Positions 50,473-57,765 of a stretch of DNA of 64,000 bases are shown piece by piece. Position numbers and translations under genes: made by a program. Within the stretch, counting starts at the first letter, position 1. Each line of letters starts with the position of its first letter. The notes beneath the pieces are model-generated. The model saw nothing but the letters and a program-made list of their open reading frames with translations. It was not told where the DNA came from and did not search any database. Source of the stretch: Paenarthrobacter nicotinovorans. Its GTDB lineage: Bacteria > Actinomycetota > Actinomycetes > Actinomycetales > Micrococcaceae. The stretch covers positions 3,410,001 to 3,474,000 of the forward strand of contig NZ_CP089293.1 of NCBI RefSeq assembly GCF_021919345.1, read 5' to 3'.

Positions 50473-51835
50473 CCTCAGCTTGGCCCTGCGCCTCACCCCG
50501 TATCTCGCGCGAAGCAGTGGCAGCAGCCTCCGCGAAACCGCCCTTCGCGACGCCGGGCTGCCCATCCTTGCGTTCGGGACCGTCACTGCCCTCCTGCTCA
50601 CCGTTGCCGGTGGCTCACAGGTCTTCTGGTCCTGGACCGACGACATCGCCGGCACTTACCAGGCCTTGGCCGTCGTCGCCATGGTCCTGCTCATCATCCC
50701 GTTGCTGACCCTCGGCGCCTCAGCCGCGCGACTGGCCGCCCGGCGTCGTGATGACCGCTTGGCTTCCTTGCGGCTGCTGGGCGCGAACAGCGCGACGGTG
50801 GTCTGGATGACGGTCATTGAGTCCACCGCCCTGGCAGCTGTAGGCGCGGTGGCCGGTGCCGGACTGTACGCCTGCGCGGCTCCGTTCCTGGGCCTGATCC
50901 AGTTCCGCGGTCAGGCGATCGGCGGCCACGCGTGGTTGTCCGTTCCTTCCATCCTGGGCTGTGTCCTGGCGGTCTGCGTTCTCGCAGCGGCGAGCGCCGC
51001 GTTGGGACTGCGGAAGGTGGTGGTGACGCCGCTGGGCGTCCGGACCAGGCAGACGGCCGACGGCGCCCATTGGGTTCGCGGTCTCATTGCGGCTGTTGTT
51101 GTGGTGACCGGAGTGGTGGCGATGGGGATGCTCAGCAGCTTCGGGGCCTTCATTGTGATCATCGCCGTGATGGGCGGCTGCTTCGGTTTGGCCCTGCTGG
51201 CGCTGAACCTCATGGGCCCCTGGATCCTGCGCCTGCGGGCATCCTCGCAGTTGAAGCGTGCCAAGGGGCCGGAGCAGTTGTTGGCTGCAAGGACCGTACT
51301 GGAGAGTCCCAAGGAATCGTGGCGGCAAGTTGGGGGCGTCGCGATGACCAGCTTTGTGGGAGTCTTCGTCGGGGTGGGCATGGCGGTGGCCGACACCATG
51401 GGAGGCAGTGCGGGGGACGAAACCGCCCTGCTGGTCCGGGACATCAATACCGGCGTGATGATCACGCTGCTGGGTTCGTTCCTGATGGTGGCATGCTCAG
51501 CCGGGGTGAACCAAGCTGCGGCAGTCCTTGACCGGGCCTCGACACTGGTAGCCCTGGACCGGGTGGGAATGCCCCGGAAACTGATGGTGGCGGCACGGGT
51601 CAAGGCGGTGATGTCGCCCCTGTTCCTGGTGGCGGGCATTTCCGCAGCCGCTGCCGCGCTCCTGGTCCTGCCGCTGACAGGTGCCGTCCTGTTGACCCAG
51701 CCTGTGGTGTTCCTGACCATCGGCGGGGTGTTCGCGGCCGGCTTCCTGCTGGTCCGTCTGGCTGTCGCGGCCGGCACTGCGCAGATCGGCCAGGTGCTGG
51801 CCCGCCCGGAGCGCTACGCGAGCATGGACTCGTAG
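50465..51835 (+). CDS. FtsX-like ABC permease
   Basis: A 456-residue membrane protein with about eight to ten helices. Two FtsX-type units can be seen: an N-terminal one around GTYQALAVVAMVLLIIPLLTLGASAARLAARRRDDRLASLRLLGA, split here for discussion, and a C-terminal one with LVALDRVGMPRKLM and RVKAVMSPLFL. There is no large extracellular MacB domain. The pair resembles export systems for antimicrobial compounds. ATG 50465 overlaps the ATPase gene by 8 bp, so the two form one unit, possibly under the DeoR-type regulator upstream. Substrate unknown. Confidence 0.85.
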   Translation: MSSLSLALRLTPYLARSSGSSLRETALRDAGLPILAFGTVTALLLTVAGGSQVFWSWTDDIAGTYQALAVVAMVLLIIPLLTLGASAARLAARRRDDRLASLRLLGANSATVVWMTVIESTALAAVGAVAGAGLYACAAPFLGLIQFRGQAIGGHAWLSVPSILGCVLAVCVLAAASAALGLRKVVVTPLGVRTRQTADGAHWVRGLIAAVVVVTGVVAMGMLSSFGAFIVIIAVMGGCFGLALLALNLMGPWILRLRASSQLKRAKGPEQLLAARTVLESPKESWRQVGGVAMTSFVGVFVGVGMAVADTMGGSAGDETALLVRDINTGVMITLLGSFLMVACSAGVNQAAAVLDRASTLVALDRVGMPRKLMVAARVKAVMSPLFLVAGISAAAAALLVLPLTGAVLLTQPVVFLTIGGVFAAGFLLVRLAVAAGTAQIGQVLARPERYASMDS

Positions 51836-51864
51836 CCCCCTGCCCGCAGGCCCCGCTGCCCGCG

Positions 51865-52884
51865 CTATTGACAGCCGCACGACTGCCGGATGATGAGCTC
51901 GGTAGGCAGGATCTGGTGCTGCAGTTCCTCGCCGCGCCCCTTGCCCACCAGGGCCCGGACTGCCGCTTGTGCCATCGCTTTGACCGGCTGGGCAACCGTG
52001 GTGAGGGCCGGCCAACTGTATTCGGCGTCCAGGGAGCCATCGAACGAGACCAGGGCCAACTCGTCGGGAACCCGGACACCGGCTTCGTGGAGGGCGCGAA
52101 GAATGCCGATGGCCTGCATGTCATTGCTGGCAAAGATGGCGGTGGGACGGTTCGCCATGGAGAGGAACCGCTTGCCCACTTCGTAGCCTCCGGGACGGCT
52201 GAAGGGGCCGTGGAGCATCGGGCCGTCCGGCAACCCGGCCTCACGCAGGGCGGCGAGCCAGCCGACCTCACGGCCATCCAACTGGTTGCCTGTGTTGGTA
52301 CCGATCGCCAGGCCGATGTTGCGGTGTCCATGGCCGATCAGGTGACCCACCGCCGCCCGTGCCCCGGCCTCCAGGTCCACTCCGACGCTGTTGAAGCCGG
52401 GCGGGGATCCTGCGTTGTTCAGGAGGACAGCCGGGATTTCCGAGGCTTCCAGTTCGGTGACATCGGGATCGAACACACAGCTGGCCAGGAACACCCCATC
52501 CACCTGCCGGGCAGCGAGGGTCCGGATGTTCTTGCGTTCGCGGGTCAGGCTTCCGTCCGAGTTCGTCAGCACCATGCCGAAGCCAAGTTCGGCCGCGGCG
52601 TCCTCCACCGCGTGGGCAAGCTGGGTGAAGAACGGGTTGGTGTTGTCCGGCACCACCACGCCGATGGTTTCGCTGGAACCCAGCTTCAGCGCGCGCGCCG
52701 CGGCGTTGGGCCGGTAGCCGAGGACGCGGATGGCTTCGCGGACTTTGGCTTCCGTTGCCGGGGCCACATTCTTGGGCCCACCGTTCACCACATAACTCAC
52801 GACGGCGGTACTCACCCCGGCGTACCTGGCCACGTCTTTGCGTGTAACCGGGCCGCGCGGGGTTTGTACAGCTGTTGTTGTCAT
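51865..52884 (-). CDS. LacI family transcriptional regulator of the alpha-galactoside locus
   Basis: A 339-residue LacI/GalR repressor. The helix-turn-helix reads VTRKDVARYAGVSTAVVSYV, the hinge YRPNAAARALKLGSS, and the effector domain includes IGVVVPDNTNPFFTQLA, AIFASNDMQAIGILRAL and LALVSFDGS. The C terminus IIRQSCGCQ is a common ending in sugar regulators. It is 14 bp from the stop of the Gfo/Idh/MocA gene upstream on the same strand, so it is cotranscribed. The palindrome at 54250, ahead of the divergent importer, is its probable operator. ATG 52884 is the first start in frame. Confidence 0.92.
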   Translation of the reverse strand: MTTTAVQTPRGPVTRKDVARYAGVSTAVVSYVVNGGPKNVAPATEAKVREAIRVLGYRPNAAARALKLGSSETIGVVVPDNTNPFFTQLAHAVEDAAAELGFGMVLTNSDGSLTRERKNIRTLAARQVDGVFLASCVFDPDVTELEASEIPAVLLNNAGSPPGFNSVGVDLEAGARAAVGHLIGHGHRNIGLAIGTNTGNQLDGREVGWLAALREAGLPDGPMLHGPFSRPGGYEVGKRFLSMANRPTAIFASNDMQAIGILRALHEAGVRVPDELALVSFDGSLDAEYSWPALTTVAQPVKAMAQAAVRALVGKGRGEELQHQILPTELIIRQSCGCQ

Positions 52885-52898
52885 GGGGTAAATGCTAG

Positions 52899-54098
52899 CT
52901 ACTCCACGGGAGCATCACCGAAGTCGCGGATGGGAAGACGCTCCCCGCCCCGAAGCGCGGACTCGTGGGCCACGATGCCGGGAAGGGTGAAGCGGGCAGC
53001 CACCCAAGCGTTGACCGGCGGAAGGCTGCGGTTGTTCACGGCCGTCACAAAGTCGTCCACCAGGAATTGGTGGCTGCCCTCGTGTCCATTGGGCGCCCCG
53101 AGGAACTCTTCCGGGAGGCGGGACTGGTCGTGAACCGGGGCCAGTCCTGAGATGAAGGCGTCCCGCAGCTCCGGAGCCACGTCAGCCAGTGAGGGATCGT
53201 CGGCGGACATGGTGGGCTTCGTTTCCACCTGCTCGGATACGTCTTCCACGGTGGACTTGTCCTGCCACACTGTGGTGGTTGCCAGTTGCTCGAAGCTGGC
53301 TTCGGTGCCGAAGAAGCGGAACCGGGACTCCCGGATGTGCGAGGGGTAGCCCACGCGGCGCATCTCGTTGGTCCGCATCGCACCGCCGTCGTTCATTTCG
53401 AACAGTGCGGTCGCGTTGGAGAAGTCATTGGCGAACATGCTGACGTCCTTGTCGAAGACGCCGTCGCCCCGCTGGTCCTTGACCCCGATGCAGCTCACGC
53501 TGACCGCATGTCCGGGCACGGCGCCCAGGACCCCGCCGATGGCGTGCGTGGGATAGAGCATGGGCGGGTAGCTGGCAGTTTCCTTCCACCGTTCCCCGCC
53601 ACTGTACTGGTAGGCCTCGTAGAAGCCGAGGTCCATGTCGTGGACGTAGTCGCCCTCGGTGTAGAAGATCCGGCCGAATTTGCCGGCTTGGTGCTGCTGC
53701 CGGGCGAAGACGGTGGCGGGGTTGTAGTAGCTGGTCTCGCCCATGGCGTAGACCAGTTTCGTCTCGCGGACGGCCTCGATGATGCGCTCGATCTCTTCTT
53801 CGGAGATGGCCATGGGAACCGCTGAGTAGACGTGCTTTCCGGCCCGGAGGGCCTGCTCCACCAAGGGTCCGTGCGTCCACCGCTGCGTGAAGATGGCGAC
53901 AGCATCGACGTCGGACTCCAACAGATCCTCGAAGGAGGCCATGGTGCCGTCCAGCCCCCAGCGCTCCTGCGCTGCGGCGGCGCGTTCAGGCAGCTCGTCC
54001 ACCGCGTAGACCTCGCTGACACCGGGGTGGAGCTTGAAGAGGTGGGCGAACTGGCTGCCGAACTGCCCGGCGCCCACAACACCTATCGAAAACGTCAT
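52899..54098 (-). CDS. Gfo/Idh/MocA family protein lacking the EKP lysine
   Basis: A 399-residue protein. The Rossmann strand GVVGAGQFGSQFAHLFKLHP is good, and the C-terminal sheet is of the family type, with PPMLYPTHAIGGVLGAVPG and RESRFRFFGTEASFE. In place of the EKP motif there is HVYSAVPMAIS, so the conserved lysine is missing. This subgroup is found in actinobacterial sugar loci; its reaction is unclear to me. ATG 54098 follows GGAAAGG. The gene is divergent from the ABC importer with operators between, and cotranscribed with the LacI gene. A role in modifying the imported galactoside is inferred. Confidence 0.83.
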   Translation of the reverse strand: MTFSIGVVGAGQFGSQFAHLFKLHPGVSEVYAVDELPERAAAAQERWGLDGTMASFEDLLESDVDAVAIFTQRWTHGPLVEQALRAGKHVYSAVPMAISEEEIERIIEAVRETKLVYAMGETSYYNPATVFARQQHQAGKFGRIFYTEGDYVHDMDLGFYEAYQYSGGERWKETASYPPMLYPTHAIGGVLGAVPGHAVSVSCIGVKDQRGDGVFDKDVSMFANDFSNATALFEMNDGGAMRTNEMRRVGYPSHIRESRFRFFGTEASFEQLATTTVWQDKSTVEDVSEQVETKPTMSADDPSLADVAPELRDAFISGLAPVHDQSRLPEEFLGAPNGHEGSHQFLVDDFVTAVNNRSLPPVNAWVAARFTLPGIVAHESALRGGERLPIRDFGDAPVE

Positions 54099-54173
54099 TG
54101 TTTACCTTTCCTGTGGCTACGGGTGCAGCCGTTTGTCTGTCGCATGACACGTACGGACGAGTTTCGCATCACG

Positions 54174-54189
54174 ATCTACACGAGTCAAC
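54174..54189. promoter_or_regulatory. Possible secondary LacI site (half-site)
   Basis: ATCTACACGAGTCAAC: its left half ATCTACAC is identical to the half-site of the operator at 54250, but the right half matches poorly. It could be an auxiliary operator 76 bp away. Confidence 0.4.
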
Positions 54190-54249
54190 AGAAACAACAT
54201 TTCTGAACATTTTTCATCAAAATCATGCGTCCGCTATTGCAAAGCCAAA

Positions 54250-54265
54250 ATCTACTCGTGTAGAT
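54250..54265. promoter_or_regulatory. LacI-family operator for the importer divergon
   Basis: ATCTACTCGTGTAGAT, a 16-bp palindrome with one mismatched pair, centred on CG as LacI-family sites are. It lies 45 bp upstream of the first permease ATG and 152 bp from the divergent oxidoreductase gene. Confidence 0.8.
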
Positions 54266-54310
54266 TCGCCTCCAGTTGTTACCAGCATCACTCCCACGAA
54301 AGGGTCGACG

Positions 54311-55270
54311 ATGACCACGCTCACCAAGCAACCGGATCCGGGGCTCTCGGCCAAGGCGCCGCGGAAGTCACGGAAGCGGGGAAAACCATCCGACGGGTTC
54401 CGCGGCATCGGAGACCTGAAGGTCGCACTCTTCTTCATAGCTCCAGCGATGGTCGGATTGATCCTCTTCTACCTCGTCCCCACCATCCGGGGCATCTACC
54501 TCAGCTTCACCGAGTACAGCATCCTCGGCGACCCGGAATGGATCGGCGCACGGAACTACGAACGCATTCTCAAGGATCCGCTGTTCTGGAACGCCTTGAG
54601 CGTCACGGCGGAATACGTGGTGATCAACATCGTCCTTCAGACGGCGCTGGCCCTGGGCCTGGCAATCCTGATGCACCGCGTCGCAAAGTCGACCATCATC
54701 CGCGGTGCGCTCCTGATGCCGTACCTGATGGCAAACGTCATCGCGGCTCTCCTGTGGTTCTGGATGCTCGACTACCAGATCGGCATCATCAACCAAATCA
54801 TCGAATGGACCGGACTGCCCCGCGTAGCCTTCTTCGGCAGCGAGCAATGGGCCATCCCCACCCAAGCACTCATCAACACCTGGCGGCACATGGGTTACAC
54901 AGCCCTCCTGATCTTCGCCGGACTCCAGGCCATCCCGAACAGCGTCTACGAAGCCGCCAGCATCGATGGTTCCAAGGCCATGAACACTTTCTGGCGGATC
55001 ACCCTCCCGCTGCTGCGACCCGTTCTGGTACTGGTCCTGGTAGTAACCGTGATCGGTTCCTTCCAGGTTTTCGACACCGTCGCGGTCACCACAGCCGGCG
55101 GTCCCGTCAATGCCACCCGCGTGCTGCAGTTCTACATCTACCAGCGCGCCTTCAACGAGCAGGACTTCGGCTACGGATCCGCCCTGGCTGTCATCCTCTT
55201 CCTCATCCTCGCCATCGTCGCTTTTATCCAGATGAAATTCCTCCGCGGCAACCAGTCGGACCTGGACTAA
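54311..55270 (+). CDS. Carbohydrate ABC transporter permease, MalF/UgpA-type
   Basis: A 319-residue permease. After a basic leader, six membrane segments can be traced from VALFFIAPAMVGLILFYLVP onward. The EAA loop is YEAASIDGSKAMNTFWRITLP-like, around residue 215. ATG 54311 follows AAAGGG; the frame to 54098 would cover both operators. It forms an operon with the second permease, 9 bp downstream, and the solute-binding protein. The GH36 alpha-galactosidase that follows suggests uptake of raffinose-family or other alpha-galactosides. Confidence 0.93.
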   Translation: MTTLTKQPDPGLSAKAPRKSRKRGKPSDGFRGIGDLKVALFFIAPAMVGLILFYLVPTIRGIYLSFTEYSILGDPEWIGARNYERILKDPLFWNALSVTAEYVVINIVLQTALALGLAILMHRVAKSTIIRGALLMPYLMANVIAALLWFWMLDYQIGIINQIIEWTGLPRVAFFGSEQWAIPTQALINTWRHMGYTALLIFAGLQAIPNSVYEAASIDGSKAMNTFWRITLPLLRPVLVLVLVVTVIGSFQVFDTVAVTTAGGPVNATRVLQFYIYQRAFNEQDFGYGSALAVILFLILAIVAFIQMKFLRGNQSDLD

Positions 55271-55279
55271 GGACACGCC

Positions 55280-56206
55280 ATGACCACTTTCACCTCACCC
55301 ACGAACACCGGCCGCCGTCGCCCGTTCAGCCGCCCCTTCAACTGGCGCCGCGCCATCGCCCTGACCCTCCTCACCCTTGCGATCGCCGTCAGCATCCTGC
55401 CCTTCTACTGGGTGCTGCGCACGGCCCTGTCCTCCAACGGCTCCCTCGCCGCCAACTCCGCCAACCTGCTCCCGGCCGACTTCAACCTGGGCGCGTTCAA
55501 GCGGGTCTTCGGCCTCCAGACTGCCTCCGAAGCCATCGCAGAAGGCGGCTCCGGCGCCTCGATCAATTTCTGGCAGTACCTGTGGAACTCCCTGCTCTTC
55601 GCCGGCATCACGACAGCCTGCGCGGTGTTCTTCAGCTCCATGGCCGCCTACGCATTCTCCCGGCTGCGGTGGAAAGGGCGCGACGCGGTCTTTTCCTTGT
55701 TCCTTGCCACCATGCTCGTCCCGCCGATCTTCACCGCCCTGCCCAATTTCCTGCTCGTGAAGAACCTGGGCCTGCTCAATTCCATGCTCGGACTCGTGCT
55801 GCCGTACCTGTTCATGACGCCGTTCGCGATCTTCTTCATGCGCCAGTTCTTCCTGAACATGTCCAGGGAAGTGGAAGAAGCTGCGATGCTCGACGGCGCC
55901 AAGCACTGGCGGATCTTCTTCCAGATCATCATGCCCAACGCCGCTGCCCCGATCGCGACCTTGGCGCTGCTGACCTTCATGGGTCAGTGGAACGAATACT
56001 TCTGGCCCCTGCTCGTAGGCACGTCCGAGGAATCCAGGGTGCTCACCGTGGGACTGGGAGTCTTCAAATCCCAGTCCCCGCAAGGCGCTCCGGACTGGTC
56101 CGGGCTCATGGCCGCAACGCTCGTGTCCGCCACGCCCGTGCTGATCCTCTTCGCCATCTTCGGCAAACGGATCGTCAACTCCATCGGCTTCAACGGCACC
56201 AAATAG
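55280..56206 (+). CDS. Carbohydrate ABC transporter permease, MalG-type
   Basis: A 308-residue permease with six membrane segments, starting with the family-typical ALTLLTLAIAVSILPFYWVL and the early periplasmic loop. The EAA loop reads EEAAMLDGAKHWRIFFQIIMP. ATG 55280 follows AAGGAC. The carboxy end IFGKRIVNSIGFNGTK is standard for MalG. No ATPase gene is present here; as usual in actinobacteria, a shared MsiK-type ATPase elsewhere in the genome would energise it. Confidence 0.94.
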   Translation: MTTFTSPTNTGRRRPFSRPFNWRRAIALTLLTLAIAVSILPFYWVLRTALSSNGSLAANSANLLPADFNLGAFKRVFGLQTASEAIAEGGSGASINFWQYLWNSLLFAGITTACAVFFSSMAAYAFSRLRWKGRDAVFSLFLATMLVPPIFTALPNFLLVKNLGLLNSMLGLVLPYLFMTPFAIFFMRQFFLNMSREVEEAAMLDGAKHWRIFFQIIMPNAAAPIATLALLTFMGQWNEYFWPLLVGTSEESRVLTVGLGVFKSQSPQGAPDWSGLMAATLVSATPVLILFAIFGKRIVNSIGFNGTK

Positions 56207-56277
56207 CTCTCTCCACCTGCTCACGCGGAAACCGGCATGTGCCGGCACGCACCCATCCAGTCCTGAAAGGACCAACC

Positions 56278-57642
56278 ATGATGAACAAGAAGGCAATCGG
56301 CGCCGTCGCCGTCGCGGCAGCCGCCGTCCTCGCACTGTCCTCCTGCTCCGGCGGAAACTCCGGAGGCAGTTCCGGCGGAGACTCTGCCAAGGGCGAGATC
56401 AACTACTGGCTCTGGGACGCCAACCAGCTCCCCGCCTACCAGCAGTGCGCAACCGACTTCACCAAAGCCAACCCGGACATCACCGTCAAGATCACCCAGA
56501 CCGGTTGGGACGACTACTGGTCCAAGCTCACCAACGGCATGGCCTCCGGTACTGCACCGGACGTCTTCACGGACCACCTGTCCAAGTACCCGGACTTCCT
56601 CAAGACCAAGCAGCTGGTGGCCCTCGATGACGCAGTCTCGAAGGACAACGTGGACCTTTCCCAGTACAACGAAGGCCTCGCTGATCTCTGGGTAGGCCAG
56701 GACGGCAAGCGCTACGGCCTGCCCAAGGACTGGGACACCGTGGCACTGTTCTACAACCAGAAAATGGCCGCCGACGCCGGCATCACCCCGGAACAAATGG
56801 GCTCCCTGACCTGGAACGCGCAGGACGGCGGCACGTACGAGAAGGTCATCGCCCACCTCACGGTCGACAAGAACGGCAAGCGCGGCGACGAAGCCGGCTT
56901 CGACAAGGACAACGTTGCCGTCTACGGATTGGGCCTCCCGGGTTCCGATGCCGAGAACGCCGGCCAGACCCAGTGGAGCTACCTGTCCGCCACCACTGGC
57001 TGGACCACCACAGACAAGAACCCTTGGGGCACCCACTTCAACTACGACGACAAAAAGCTCCAGGACACCATCGGCTGGTGGGCTTCGCTCGCTGCGAAGG
57101 GCTACATGCCCAAGCTTGAAACCACCGTTGGCGCCAACGCCGCCGACAACTTCGGTGCAGGCAAGGCCGCCATCAACAGCAACGGCTCCTGGATGATCGG
57201 CCAGTACACCAGCTACAAGGGCATCGACCTCGGCATCGCCCCCACGCCCCAGGGCCCCGATGGCAAGCGCGCTTCCATGTTCAACGGCCTGGCCGATTCC
57301 GTGTGGGCCGGCACCAAGAAGAAGGACGCCGCCGTCAAGTGGGTGGAATACCTCGGCTCCGCCGCCTGCCAGGACGTCGTAGCTTCGAAGGCTGTTGTCT
57401 TCCCGGCCATCACCACCTCCTCCGAGAAGGCCGCAGACGCCTTCAAGGCCAAGAACGTGGACGTCAGCGCTTTCACCCAGCATGTGAAGGACAAGACCAC
57501 CTTCATGCTCCCGATCACGGACAACGCCTCCAAGGTTTCCGGAATCATGAAGCCTGCCGTGGACGCGGTGCTCGCCGGCAAGGCCCCGGCCAGCTCGCTG
57601 ACAGCCGCCAACGAGCAAGTCAACGCACTCTTCGCGAAGTAG
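56278..57642 (+). CDS. Sugar ABC transporter solute-binding lipoprotein
   Basis: A 454-residue extracellular binding protein. The signal peptide (MMNKKAIGAVAVAAAAVLAL) ends in lipobox LSSC, followed by a Gly/Ser linker. The mature protein shows the cluster B features INYWLWDANQLPAY, ANPDITVKITQTGWDDYW, GTAPDVFTDHLSKYPDF and LPKDWDTVALFYNQ. ATG 56278 follows AAAGGA; a second ATG is the next codon. It lies downstream of both permeases rather than upstream. A strong terminator follows, so the galactosidase is partly separate. Aromatic residues suggest oligosaccharide binding. Confidence 0.93.
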   Translation: MMNKKAIGAVAVAAAAVLALSSCSGGNSGGSSGGDSAKGEINYWLWDANQLPAYQQCATDFTKANPDITVKITQTGWDDYWSKLTNGMASGTAPDVFTDHLSKYPDFLKTKQLVALDDAVSKDNVDLSQYNEGLADLWVGQDGKRYGLPKDWDTVALFYNQKMAADAGITPEQMGSLTWNAQDGGTYEKVIAHLTVDKNGKRGDEAGFDKDNVAVYGLGLPGSDAENAGQTQWSYLSATTGWTTTDKNPWGTHFNYDDKKLQDTIGWWASLAAKGYMPKLETTVGANAADNFGAGKAAINSNGSWMIGQYTSYKGIDLGIAPTPQGPDGKRASMFNGLADSVWAGTKKKDAAVKWVEYLGSAACQDVVASKAVVFPAITTSSEKAADAFKAKNVDVSAFTQHVKDKTTFMLPITDNASKVSGIMKPAVDAVLAGKAPASSLTAANEQVNALFAK

Positions 57643-57655
57643 TAACAACCCTCCC

Positions 57656-57721
57656 GTTGTGGGGCCCGCTCTGCGCACTCTGACGCCCCTCAGGCGCGCA
57701 GAACGGGCCCCACAACTTTTT
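57656..57721 (+). terminator. Strong intrinsic terminator after the binding-protein gene
   Basis: A stem of GTTGTGGGGCCCG with its complement, extended by CTGCGC/GCGCAG inside, followed directly by six T residues. It should end the importer transcript ahead of the galactosidase gene. Confidence 0.9.
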
Positions 57722-57765
57722 CGTCCAGGGCCCAGAGCCCACCCCAGCTGAAAGTGACTCACAAC

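Noticed and set aside
54538..56277. Long upstream extension in frame with the solute-binding protein
   Set aside because: It overlaps both permease genes in another frame and has no homology; the binding protein clearly begins with its signal peptide at 56278.
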